Origin: Actinoplanes sp. NBRC 103695
Lineage (GTDB): Bacteria; Actinomycetota; Actinomycetes; Mycobacteriales; Micromonosporaceae
Assembly (NCBI RefSeq): GCF_030269485.1
Contig: NZ_BSTL01000013.1
Location: 124,001 to 188,000 of the forward strand
DNA: 64,000 bases
Direction of reading: 5' to 3'
Positions 43,395 to 52,069 of this stretch are shown here, in pieces (positions within the stretch are counted from its first letter, which is position 1; each line of letters begins with the position of its first letter). The notes beneath the pieces were generated by a model. That model searched no databases. It was given only the letters and a program-made list of their open reading frames with translations, and was not told the origin of the DNA. The position numbers and the translations under genes are program-made.

Positions 43395-45920
43395 GTGCAC
43401 GTGCTGCTGACCGCCGCCCTTCTCCTCCCCATGACCTCCGTTCCAGCAGCAACACCACACGATTGGGAGATCGGGGCGGCACGGCTCACCCTCGACAGCG
43501 GACGGCTGAGCTTCGGCGTCGGCCCGCTCGCCCCCGCGCCGATCGGCATCCGCACGACGGCGGCCGACCTCAGCAGCGGCCTCACCTTCACCAAGCGCAC
43601 CAACCGCACGGTGCGTGAGAAGTACACGATGACCACGGGCAAGCAGCTCAAGCGCGACACCACGCTGCGCGAGTCGGCCTTCGACTTCACCGGCGCGGGC
43701 GGCGCGAAACTCCAGGTGGTCGTGCGGGTCTCGGCCGAGGGCGCGGCTTACCGGTACGTGCTGCCGGACGGCGGCACGGTCACCGGCGAGGCCTCCTCCT
43801 GGAGCATCCCCCCGGACGCGAGCGCATGGCTGCTGCCGTACTCCCCCAACTACGAGGAGACCCGGATCCAGACGACGGCCGGGGCCGCACCCGCCGCGGA
43901 CTACGGATACCCGTCGCTGTTCCGGATCGGCGACACCTACGCCATGCTCAGCGAGTCCGACGTGGACGGCCGCTACGACGGCAGCCGGCTCACGCACGCG
44001 GGCGGTGGCTCGTACCAGATCAGGCTGGCCGACCCGACGATCACCGCGACCGGACCGCTGAGCACCCCGTGGCGGGTCGCCGTCGTCGGCGACCTCGCCA
44101 CCATCACCGAGAGCACCCTCACCGACGACCTGGCCCCACCCTCCAAGATCAACGACCTTTCCTGGGTACGCCCGGGCGTCGTCGCGTGGTCCTGGCTCTC
44201 CGAGCACTCCAGCCCCGCCGACCCCGTGCGCCAGAAGCAGTACATCGACTTCGCCGCCCGTAACCGCTGGCCCTACGTGCTGATCGACGAGGGCTGGAAC
44301 GCGTCCTGGGTGCCCGAGGTGGTCCGCTACGCGCGGGCCCGTGGTGTCGATGTGCTGCTGTGGTTCCACTGGACCGCGCTCGACACCGAGCAGGAACGCG
44401 ACACCATGCTGCCGCTGGTCAAGTCGTGGGGCGTGGCCGGCGTGAAGATCGACTTCATGGATTCGGACAGCCAGGCCCGGTTCCGCTGGTACGACGAGAT
44501 CCTGCCGGCCACCGCCGCGCGGCAGCTGATGGTCAACTTCCACGGCGCCACGATCCCGCGCGGCATCCAGCGCACCTGGCCGCACGTGATGACGCTGGAG
44601 GCGGTCCGCGGCGCCGAGCAGTTCCGCACCCGCGCGGCGACCAACACGATCTTCCCGTTCACCCGCAACGTGACCGGCGGCATGGACTACACGCCGGTCA
44701 CCTGGGCGGTCACCGACCGGGACACGACGGACGCGCACGAGGTGGCGCTCGCCGTGGTCTACGAGTCCGGCTGGCAGCACCTCGCGGACCGGCCCGAGAC
44801 GTACGAGGCCCACCCCGAGGCCTTGCGCACACTGAGCCAGATCCCGACCGTGTGGGACGAGACGCGGCTGCTGTCCGGCTCACCCGGCGCTTCGACCGTG
44901 CTGGCGCGGCGATCCGGAGACCGTTGGTGGGTCGCGGGGATCTCCGCCGAGCCCGCACGGGGCGAGCCGGTCGATCTCGGCTTCCTGCAACCCGGCCGCT
45001 GGCTCGCCGAGACGCTGCGGGACGGCGACCACGGGCTGATCCGGGAGAGCCGCATCGTCCGGCGGACCGACACGCTGACCGTTCCACTCGCCACCAACGG
45101 CGGTTTCGTGACGGCGCTGTGCCCGTACACCGGGTCGGCGACCTGTGACCGAGCCATCGAGCAGGTGCCCGCGACGGTCCTGACCGTCGACCCGGCCACC
45201 GCCGAGGCACGCCCGGGCGACACGATCGACGTCGAGGCGACCTTCACCCTCCCGGCCGGCGGCCCGATCGCCGACGTCCGCCTCGGCCCGCCGGGCCAGG
45301 AGCCGGTGACCGCGGCCCGGCTGCGCGGCGGCCAGTCGCTCACCGGCTCGTGGCGGCTCGTGGTGCCGGCCGGCACCACCGGGACGATCGAGCTGCCGAT
45401 CGTGGCGACCTACCGCTGGAAGGGCGAGACCGTGCACGTCGAGCAGGTGGTGCGGGTGTTCGTGCCGCCGCCCGCCCCGGCCGGCGACGCGTGGGTCAGC
45501 GACCTGCCGTTCCTGTCCGAGTCCAACGGCTACGGCCCGGTGGAACGCGACCTCTCGAACGGCGAGCAGTCGGCCGGCGACGGCAACCCGATCACCCTGC
45601 GCGGCACGGCGTACCCGAAAGGTCTGGGCACGCACGCGCCCGCCGAGGTCACGGTCTGGCTGGGCGGGGCCTGCACGTCGTTCTCGGCGCTGGCCGGCAT
45701 CGACGACGAGGTGACCTCGCCGGGATCGGCCGGCTTCGAGGTGCTCGGCGACGGCCGCCCGCTCGCGAGCACCGGTGTCCTGCGCAGCGCCGACCCGGCC
45801 CGGCCGGTCACCGCCGACGTCACCGGCGTCCGCATCCTCACGCTGCGGGTCACCGACGGCGGCGACAACAAGAACTTCGACCACGCCGACTGGGCGGAGG
45901 CACGCGTCACCTGCGCCTGA
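43395..45920 (+). CDS. Secreted GH97 glycosidase with NPCBM domain
   Basis: A protein of 841 residues. Signal peptide, N-terminal beta-sandwich (25-270), (alpha/beta)8 barrel (275-560) with YVLIDEGWN, VLLWFHWTA and GVKIDFMDSDSQ, then a beta domain, an Ig-like domain and a C-terminal NPCBM galactose-binding-like domain (about 700-840; GLGTHAPAEVTVWLGG). GH97 contains inverting alpha-glucosidases and retaining alpha-galactosidases; the Asp in KIDFMD is where the retaining type has its nucleophile, so alpha-galactosidase is my guess. The GTG at 43395 has GGAGG 8 nt ahead; a TTG 15 nt earlier was rejected. Confidence 0.85.
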   Translation: MHVLLTAALLLPMTSVPAATPHDWEIGAARLTLDSGRLSFGVGPLAPAPIGIRTTAADLSSGLTFTKRTNRTVREKYTMTTGKQLKRDTTLRESAFDFTGAGGAKLQVVVRVSAEGAAYRYVLPDGGTVTGEASSWSIPPDASAWLLPYSPNYEETRIQTTAGAAPAADYGYPSLFRIGDTYAMLSESDVDGRYDGSRLTHAGGGSYQIRLADPTITATGPLSTPWRVAVVGDLATITESTLTDDLAPPSKINDLSWVRPGVVAWSWLSEHSSPADPVRQKQYIDFAARNRWPYVLIDEGWNASWVPEVVRYARARGVDVLLWFHWTALDTEQERDTMLPLVKSWGVAGVKIDFMDSDSQARFRWYDEILPATAARQLMVNFHGATIPRGIQRTWPHVMTLEAVRGAEQFRTRAATNTIFPFTRNVTGGMDYTPVTWAVTDRDTTDAHEVALAVVYESGWQHLADRPETYEAHPEALRTLSQIPTVWDETRLLSGSPGASTVLARRSGDRWWVAGISAEPARGEPVDLGFLQPGRWLAETLRDGDHGLIRESRIVRRTDTLTVPLATNGGFVTALCPYTGSATCDRAIEQVPATVLTVDPATAEARPGDTIDVEATFTLPAGGPIADVRLGPPGQEPVTAARLRGGQSLTGSWRLVVPAGTTGTIELPIVATYRWKGETVHVEQVVRVFVPPPAPAGDAWVSDLPFLSESNGYGPVERDLSNGEQSAGDGNPITLRGTAYPKGLGTHAPAEVTVWLGGACTSFSALAGIDDEVTSPGSAGFEVLGDGRPLASTGVLRSADPARPVTADVTGVRILTLRVTDGGDNKNFDHADWAEARVTCA

Positions 45921-45961
45921 AAATCCTCAGGAAGGGCGGGGTCGCGTCGATCTGACGCTTC

Positions 45962-47194
45962 GTGATCCCCCCGCCCGTACCCTCGCTGATCCCCGGCACC
46001 CGACTGGTGCACGTGGCTCGCCAGCCCATCTTCGATGCGGCTGGTGACGTCGTGGCGTACGAGCTGCTGTTCCGCGGCCGGATGGACGCCGTCGACGCCG
46101 AGCGGCGGGACGCCTACGCGACCAGCCAGGTGATCCTCAACGCGTTCGCCGAGTTCGGCGTGGACGAGGTGGTCGGCGACCGCACCTGCTTCATCAACGT
46201 GACCCGGGAGTTCCTGGTCGGCGAGCTCACGCTGCCGTTCGGGCCGGAGGGCGTGGTGCTGGAGGTGCTGGAGACCATCGAGGTGGACGACGAGGTGGTG
46301 GCCGGCGTGACCGCGCTCGCCGAGGCCGGCTACGAGATCGCGCTGGACGACTTCGAGCTCGGGACCGCCCACGAGCGGCTGCTCCCGCTGGCCTCGTACG
46401 TGAAACTCGATCTGCTGAAGTCCGGCGCCGAGCTGGACGAGGTCGTCCACCGCTGCCGTGCCTACCCCGGGATCGTGCTGGTCGCCGAGGGTCTGGAGAC
46501 CGGTGAGCAGCTCGCGCTGACCAACCGCCACGGTATCGAGCTGCGGCAGGGCTACGTGCTCAGCCGCCCGCAGGTGCTCACCGCGACCGCGCTGACCCCG
46601 TCCCGGATGCGCAGCCTGCAGCTGATGGGCGAGCTCAGCACCACCGACGGCGACCTGGACAAGGTGCTGGAGATCGTCGCCGGCGATCCGGCGCTGACCC
46701 TGCGGCTGCTGCGCGCCACCAACTCGGCCGCGGTGGGAATCCCGGGCCGGGTGTCCTCGGTGCGGCAGGCGGTGGTCCTGGTGGGTCTTTCCCAGGTACG
46801 CCGCTGGGCGATGCTGATGGCCGTCGAGGAGGCCGCCGATGTCAACGGTGTGCAGCTGGCCGAAGCCCTGACCAAGGCGCGTCTGTGCGAGAACATCGCC
46901 CCGTCGTTCCGGGTGAGCCCGGACGCCGCGTTCATGGCCGGCCTGATCGCCGCCGTGGCCGGGCTGCTCGGCACCACGCCCGCCGCGCTCGCCCGCCAGC
47001 TGCCGCTGAGCCTGGAGATCGACAGCGCGCTGAGCCGCGGCGCCGGCCCGCTCGGCCAGGTGTTGCGGGTGGTCAACGCGTACGAGCACGGCGACCTGAC
47101 CGAGGCGGCCACCGCCTACCGCGGCGACGACCTGGTCGGCAGCGTGATGGCCGCGATGCGCTGGTCGACGCTGACCCTGGGAGCGGCGCTGTGA
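45962..47194 (+). CDS. YuxH-like protein with degenerate EAL and HDOD domains
   Basis: A protein of 410 residues. The first 200 resemble an EAL domain (VARQPIFD, YELLFRG in place of EAL, LDDFELG, LVAEGLET) but lack key acidic residues for cyclic-di-GMP hydrolysis. The second half is an HDOD domain (GDPALTLRLLRATNSAAVG, SSVRQAVVLVGLSQVRRWAM). Such proteins usually act as signal-binding scaffolds. Its stop overlaps the GTG of the TPR-GGDEF gene (GTGA), so the two are made together. Confidence 0.85.
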   Translation: MIPPPVPSLIPGTRLVHVARQPIFDAAGDVVAYELLFRGRMDAVDAERRDAYATSQVILNAFAEFGVDEVVGDRTCFINVTREFLVGELTLPFGPEGVVLEVLETIEVDDEVVAGVTALAEAGYEIALDDFELGTAHERLLPLASYVKLDLLKSGAELDEVVHRCRAYPGIVLVAEGLETGEQLALTNRHGIELRQGYVLSRPQVLTATALTPSRMRSLQLMGELSTTDGDLDKVLEIVAGDPALTLRLLRATNSAAVGIPGRVSSVRQAVVLVGLSQVRRWAMLMAVEEAADVNGVQLAEALTKARLCENIAPSFRVSPDAAFMAGLIAAVAGLLGTTPAALARQLPLSLEIDSALSRGAGPLGQVLRVVNAYEHGDLTEAATAYRGDDLVGSVMAAMRWSTLTLGAAL

Positions 47195-48807
47195 CCGCCG
47201 CCGCGGTTGCCTCGTCCGGGGGGCTCGGGTTCTCCGCGCCGTCCGAAGGACCAGGCATCGGTGACAGCACTGAGCGGGAGATCCTGCTCAAGGCCGTCAC
47301 CGAGCTCGAGCTGCGACCCGTGTCCGCGGTGCGCACGCTGGCCGAGCCGGCGACCGCGATCCGCGCCCGTGCCGAGGAGCTCGGCGAGACCGAGATCGCC
47401 CAGCGCGCCCGCCTGCTCGTGATGAGCGCGCGGCTGCGCGAGGGCAAGATCGTGGAGAGCGGCCGCGAGGCGCACCAGGTGCTCGCCTGGGCGCAGCAGC
47501 ACGGCCGCTCCTACCTGGTCGCCCGCGCGCACCAGGAACTCAGCATGTTCTACCGCCTGGTCGGCGACCTGGCCTCCGCGCACACGCACGGCATGGAGTG
47601 CGTCTCCAACCTGCCCGACGACGCGCCGCCGAACATCCTGGCCCGGCACCTGCTGCGGATGGCCGTGGCGGTGGACGAGAACGGCCACCACGCCGAGGGC
47701 GACCGCCGGTTCCAGGAGGCTCTGGAGCTGGCCACCGCGGTCGGCGACGGCGAGCTGATCGCGCACATCCTCAACAACATGGCCTACACCGAGTACGAGC
47801 GGGAGAACGAGGAACGCGCCCTCCAGCTGGTGCAGCGGATGCGCGACATCGAGGCGAAGAGCTCGTTCTCGTTCAGCGCCGGCCAGCTCGACACGATCGC
47901 CCGCATCGAGATGATGGCCGGCGACTACGACCGTGCGACGCGCACGTTGCAGGCGGTGCTGGACCCGGCGTCGGCGGTGGCCGGCAACGAGGGCGACGCG
48001 TACGCCACCTGCCTGCTCACCCTGGCCCTCGCGCTGCGGCTGGGCGGCCGGTACGCCGAGGCCCAGGAGGCGCTGAACGGCTGCCTGAAGCAGTCGGACG
48101 AGCGCAGCCTGCGCCGGATCCGGGCGATGGCCCGCGAGGAGCAGGCCGCCCTGTACTCGGCGATCGGCGAGTTCGAGAAGGCGTACGAGGAGCACCGCGA
48201 GTTCCACGCCGAGATGAACGCGCTGCACTCACTGGACCGGGAGGCCCGGGCGCACGCGTTGCAGGCGGTCTACGACGCGGAGGAGGCCCGCCGGGTCGGC
48301 GAGCACTTCCGCGAGATGGCTCACCGGGACGCCCTGACCGGCCTCTACAACCGCCGGTACGTGAACGAGCGGATGCCGGCGCTGCTCGGCGAGGTGGCCT
48401 TCGACGGCACCCCGCTGTCGCTGGCGCTGATCGACCTGGACCACTTCAAGCGGGTCAACGACACGCTCTCGCACAACACCGGCGACACCGTGCTCCAGCA
48501 CCTCGGCCAGCTGCTGAACGAGGCGGCCTCGGGCCGGGAGATCGTGGCCCGGATGGGCGGCGAGGAGTTCGTGCTGATCTTCCCGGGCATGGACACGGCC
48601 GAGGCGGAGCGGCGCTGCGAGCGTCTGCGCCGGCGGATCGCCGAGTACGCCTGGCCGGCGATCACCGGGACGCTGCCGGTGACGGCCAGCATCGGCATCA
48701 CGACCGTGTTCGACGGGGAACTCTCCCCGTCGGCCGTGTTGTCCCGTGCCGACCGCAACCTCTACGCCGCGAAGCACAGAGGCCGTAACCGCGTCGTCGC
48801 TGACTGA
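47191..48807 (+). CDS. TPR-containing diguanylate cyclase (GGEEF)
   Basis: A cytoplasmic protein of 538 residues. TPR-like helical repeats (60-360; GDRRFQEALELATAVGDGEL, GGRYAEAQEALNGCLKQ) lead to a coiled linker and a GGDEF domain with intact ARMGGEEFVLIF and DLDHFKRVNDTLSHNTGD. It should make cyclic di-GMP; the RxxD inhibitory site is absent. Coupled to the YuxH-like gene by a 4-nt overlap; the two probably form one signalling unit. Confidence 0.9.
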   Translation: MTAAAVASSGGLGFSAPSEGPGIGDSTEREILLKAVTELELRPVSAVRTLAEPATAIRARAEELGETEIAQRARLLVMSARLREGKIVESGREAHQVLAWAQQHGRSYLVARAHQELSMFYRLVGDLASAHTHGMECVSNLPDDAPPNILARHLLRMAVAVDENGHHAEGDRRFQEALELATAVGDGELIAHILNNMAYTEYERENEERALQLVQRMRDIEAKSSFSFSAGQLDTIARIEMMAGDYDRATRTLQAVLDPASAVAGNEGDAYATCLLTLALALRLGGRYAEAQEALNGCLKQSDERSLRRIRAMAREEQAALYSAIGEFEKAYEEHREFHAEMNALHSLDREARAHALQAVYDAEEARRVGEHFREMAHRDALTGLYNRRYVNERMPALLGEVAFDGTPLSLALIDLDHFKRVNDTLSHNTGDTVLQHLGQLLNEAASGREIVARMGGEEFVLIFPGMDTAEAERRCERLRRRIAEYAWPAITGTLPVTASIGITTVFDGELSPSAVLSRADRNLYAAKHRGRNRVVAD

Positions 48808-48829
48808 ACCTGGACGCGGTCACGGCCTC
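48779..48829. terminator. Hairpin between convergent genes
   Basis: GAGGCCGTAACCGCGTC (48779-48795) pairs with GACGCGGTCACGGCCTC (48813-48829) with one mismatch over 17 bp and a 17-nt loop. The left arm includes the last codons of the GGDEF gene. It stands between that gene and the convergent gene ending at 48839 and can serve both directions. Confidence 0.65.
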
Positions 48830-48838
48830 CGGTGCGAA

Positions 48839-49474
48839 CTAAGGCTTGACCGGCAGGGTCTGGCCGGCGAGCAGCCGCTTGCCGCCCTCGACCTTGGCGT
48901 CGTAGGGGGTCGGCTTCTTCCACAGCTTCGCCAGCTTCGCGGCGTCGTCGTAGTCGTAGCCCTCCTCGAAGAACTTTGCGACCTGCTTCGACTCGGCGTC
49001 GCTCTGCTCGACGGGCGGGGAGCCGGGCTTGACCGGCAGCTTCTCGCCGTCCAGCAGTTTCTGCCCGGCGATGGCCTTGACCTGGATGAGCTCCTTGTCC
49101 TCCATCTTCCAGAGCTTGGCCAGCTTCCTGCCCTCGTTCAGGTCGTATCCGGAGGCGAAGTACTTGTCGAGCGCCTTCTCCTGCTTGTCGGAGATGCCCG
49201 GGCCCTGGTTCGGCCGCTGCGGCGCGGGCTCGGCCGGGGCGCTGCTCGCCGGTGCGGCGGCCGGCACGACGGCTAGCCCGCCGCTGCCGGCGGAGACGGC
49301 CTCGTCCTGGGAGAACAGGCCCGGCAACACCGTGAAGGCGCCGGTGATGACGACGGCGCCGAGCATGGCGCCGGCCGCGGTCTGCGCGATGAGGCGCTTG
49401 CGGCGGGACTTCGACTGCTCGGCGGACACCAGGGCGTCGCCAAGTTCGATCGTGGCGGGATTCTCGTTGGTCAC
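48839..49474 (-). CDS. Single-TM protein with two YF-GYD-LW modules
   Basis: A protein of 211 residues: charged cytoplasmic start (1-29), one TM helix (about 30-53), Ala/Pro/Ser linker (62-92), then two modules of about 55 residues (95-151 and 157-211). Module 1 has DKYFASGYDLNEGRKLAKLW and KLLDGEKLPVKPG; module 2 has AKFFEEGYDYDDAAKLAKLW and RLLAGQTLPVKP. The protein at 2361 has the same plan with one module. I know no name for the module. GTG start at 49474; the longer frame upstream runs through a terminator and was rejected. Confidence 0.75.
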   Translation of the reverse strand: MTNENPATIELGDALVSAEQSKSRRKRLIAQTAAGAMLGAVVITGAFTVLPGLFSQDEAVSAGSGGLAVVPAAAPASSAPAEPAPQRPNQGPGISDKQEKALDKYFASGYDLNEGRKLAKLWKMEDKELIQVKAIAGQKLLDGEKLPVKPGSPPVEQSDAESKQVAKFFEEGYDYDDAAKLAKLWKKPTPYDAKVEGGKRLLAGQTLPVKP

Positions 49475-49509
49475 ATCAGCAAGGACGCGACAGCGCTCGG
49501 TTCTGTGCA

Positions 49510-49552
49510 CTCCCGGGGAGAAAATCTTGCCGGACGATTGTCTCCCCGGGAG
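49510..49552. terminator. Hairpin after the M14 peptidase gene
   Basis: CTCCCGGGGAGA (49510-49521) and its exact complement (49541-49552) form a 12-bp stem with a 19-nt loop. It lies 9 bp beyond the stop of the M14 gene on the minus strand and ahead of the gene starting at 49474. No T-run follows, as usual in this GC-rich group. Confidence 0.6.
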
Positions 49553-49560
49553 CGGACCCG

Positions 49561-52038
49561 TTAGCCTGCGGTCCAGTACAGCGCCCGAGCGACCTGGGCG
49601 TACAGGCCCTTGGGGTGGGCGCGGAAGAGCGGCTCGGTGCCGAACAGCACCGCCCGGCCGCCGCGGGCCGTGGCCCCGGAGATCACCGACGCCTGCCCGG
49701 CCGCCTCGGTGGAGGACGGCAGCCAGTGCCCGGCCACCAGCGGGGTCGCGGCGTAACGCTGCTCGACCGTGAACCCGGTGCCGGTGAACCACAGCGGCGA
49801 GTAGACGAACGAGTGCTGCAGCGAGCCCGCGCCCACCACCGGGCCGGTGTTCTCCACCGCCACGACGCCGTTCGCGTCGCCGCGCCCGGCCACCGCGGTC
49901 GCCGGGAGCAGGCCGGCCGCCGCGTTGAACGCCGCACCGGTCGCGCCCCGGGTGACCACGCCGCCGCGGGCCAGCAGCTCGTCGACCTCGGCCCTGCCGG
50001 TCGCGTTCAGGGCCGCGTACGACAGCCCCGACGAGACGACGAGGGTGTCCACATCAGACAGGTCGGCACCGGCGTTGAGCAGGGCCGTCGACACGGTCCG
50101 CGGCTCGAAGCCCATGTCCCGCAACACGAACAGCTCGTCGGCGCTCACCGCGGCCGCGATGGTGGGCTTGGTGAGCGGGCTGCCGCCGGTGCCTCGCGGC
50201 GCGGCTGCGAAGCGTACGCCGAACCGGTCTGCCACCACCGTGGCCGCATCGCGCGCCGCGGCCGGGACCACCACCGTGGCCGCGTCGGTCTGCCGCACCG
50301 CGACGCCCAGGTCGAGCAGCGTGTTGACCGCGCGCACGTCGCTGCCGTCCCGCACGGAGAGCAGCAGGTCGCGCGACCCACCGGGCACGTGACCGGTCGG
50401 ACCGGCCGCGACCACCGGCCGGGTGCTGACGCGCGGCGCGGCGGTCCGGCTGATGTCCACCCGCGCGCCCCAGAGCAGCCGGTGGCTCCAGCCCGAGATG
50501 TCGTACATCTGCGGCACCAGCTGGGAGATGTCCCGGCCGGCCTCGAGCAGCACGTTGGCCAGCCCGCGCTTGGGCTGATGCATGTCGACGAGGTAGGCGC
50601 CGCGCGAGTAGGAACGCCCGGCCAGGGTGAAGTCGTGCGTCGCCCGGGTCACCCGCACGTCGTTGGCGACCAGATGGTCGACCAGCCGGGCGGACGCGGG
50701 GCCGTCGTCCGGGATCACGTAGGCGCGCGGGAACGTCGTCGAGTAGCGGTCCTCCGGTCCGAAGCCCTCCACGTAGCCGTCCGGGATCTCCGGCGACGGC
50801 TCGCCCGCCCAGCCACGGCGGAACTGCTCGATCTGGTCGGCAAGGAGGCTCTTTCTGGAACCGTCGGCGTACGAGATCGCCGCGGTGATCGTCGCCGCCG
50901 CCACGTCGGTGTTCACGGCCGACCGGCGGCGCAGCTCCTCGACCGGCAGCGAGTCGTAGACGCCCCGGTTGACCTGCCACGGGATCTCCACGGTGTGGCC
51001 GACGGCGCCCTGGTAGATCGCGTACATCGGGGTGAAGATCGGCGGCCAGTCGTCCCAGTCACCGGGCGCGTAGTCGCGGAACGGGATGTCGGCGCGGGCC
51101 GTCTCCGGGTAGCCGAGCCGCCCGATCGCGGCCTCCATGCCGAGCGCGTTCGGCAGCGCGTGCTTGATGTAGAGGTCGTATTCGTAGTTCTGCCCGTGCG
51201 GCGGCGTGGCCGGCTCGATCAGCGTGGTGCCGGTGTAGCCGTGCTCGTCCAGCATGACGAACGGCTGCGTGCCGATCACCACGTCGCGGACCGCCCGCGA
51301 CTCGGGCTGGGCGCCGGTGGCGTGGTCGCGGTTGATGTCGAAGCCCGCGCCGTTGGCGCGGGTGCCGGCGATGCGGCCGTCCGGGTTGTTGGTCACGGTC
51401 ACATACACGCGGGTACGCGCGAGCAGCCGTGCCGTGGCCGCGTCGGTCGCACCGGCCAGCCGCTCGATGACCCGCAGCGCGCCGTCGGTGCCCTCCCACT
51501 CGTCACCGTGGATGTTCGCGTTGATCCAGATCGGAGTCTTGTAACCGGTTCGCAGAGACGCGTCCCGCTTCGCGGCCCTGGGGTCGTCCTCGATGAGCGC
51601 CCGCCATCGGTCCTGCCTCGCGGCCTGGGCGGCGGTCTCCGGCGCGGTCACGGTCACCAGGTAGAGGTCGCGTCCCAGCGCGGAATGGCCGATGACCTCG
51701 GCGGACACCCGGTCGGAGGAGGCCTGCAGCGCGTTCAGCCTCGGCGCGATCCCATGGTAGGGAACGAGTCCCAGCTTGATCGACTTGTCGGCGGGGTTGT
51801 CGGGGTAAACGGAAAGAACGTTCTTTCTCGGGTAGCCCGTGTTCGCGGGCGCGATCTTGAAGGCGTCCGCGGTCTGCTCGATCGGCGGGAAGGCCGCGGC
51901 GACACCATTGCGCTCCGGGCCGTTGCCGAAGTCGCGAGTGGAGTTGTCGTCATCGGGTGCGGCCTGCACGGGATTACCGAGCAGACCCATCGTCAACAGT
52001 GCGGCAGCGAAGCCGGTGAGGGTGCGCTTGAGGTCCAC
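49561..52038 (-). CDS. Secreted M14 zinc carboxypeptidase
   Basis: A protein of 825 residues. Signal peptide (about 1-26), then an M14 domain with the zinc ligands in INANIHGDEWEG (His and Glu, about 174-177) and LDEHGYTGT (His), substrate Arg in TNNPDGRIAGTRANG and the catalytic Glu in GHTVEIPWQ. The second half (about 430-825) is a long extension with Rossmann-like strands of unknown role. It removes C-terminal residues or cell-wall peptides outside the cell. GTG start. A palindrome with rare codons lies near its 5' end (51812). Confidence 0.85.
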   Translation of the reverse strand: MDLKRTLTGFAAALLTMGLLGNPVQAAPDDDNSTRDFGNGPERNGVAAAFPPIEQTADAFKIAPANTGYPRKNVLSVYPDNPADKSIKLGLVPYHGIAPRLNALQASSDRVSAEVIGHSALGRDLYLVTVTAPETAAQAARQDRWRALIEDDPRAAKRDASLRTGYKTPIWINANIHGDEWEGTDGALRVIERLAGATDAATARLLARTRVYVTVTNNPDGRIAGTRANGAGFDINRDHATGAQPESRAVRDVVIGTQPFVMLDEHGYTGTTLIEPATPPHGQNYEYDLYIKHALPNALGMEAAIGRLGYPETARADIPFRDYAPGDWDDWPPIFTPMYAIYQGAVGHTVEIPWQVNRGVYDSLPVEELRRRSAVNTDVAAATITAAISYADGSRKSLLADQIEQFRRGWAGEPSPEIPDGYVEGFGPEDRYSTTFPRAYVIPDDGPASARLVDHLVANDVRVTRATHDFTLAGRSYSRGAYLVDMHQPKRGLANVLLEAGRDISQLVPQMYDISGWSHRLLWGARVDISRTAAPRVSTRPVVAAGPTGHVPGGSRDLLLSVRDGSDVRAVNTLLDLGVAVRQTDAATVVVPAAARDAATVVADRFGVRFAAAPRGTGGSPLTKPTIAAAVSADELFVLRDMGFEPRTVSTALLNAGADLSDVDTLVVSSGLSYAALNATGRAEVDELLARGGVVTRGATGAAFNAAAGLLPATAVAGRGDANGVVAVENTGPVVGAGSLQHSFVYSPLWFTGTGFTVEQRYAATPLVAGHWLPSSTEAAGQASVISGATARGGRAVLFGTEPLFRAHPKGLYAQVARALYWTAG
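51812..51827. promoter_or_regulatory. 16-bp perfect palindrome inside the M14 gene
   Basis: GAAAGAACGTTCTTTC is a perfect palindrome in the part of the gene that codes RKNVLS just after the signal peptide. On the minus strand it uses AGA, GTT and CTT, codons that are rare in this GC-rich genome. Its core AAAGAACGTT also occurs in the terminator at 39976. It may be a protein-binding site. Confidence 0.35.
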
Positions 52039-52069
52039 GAGCCGACCCTACGCAAAGACGACCGTGAAT

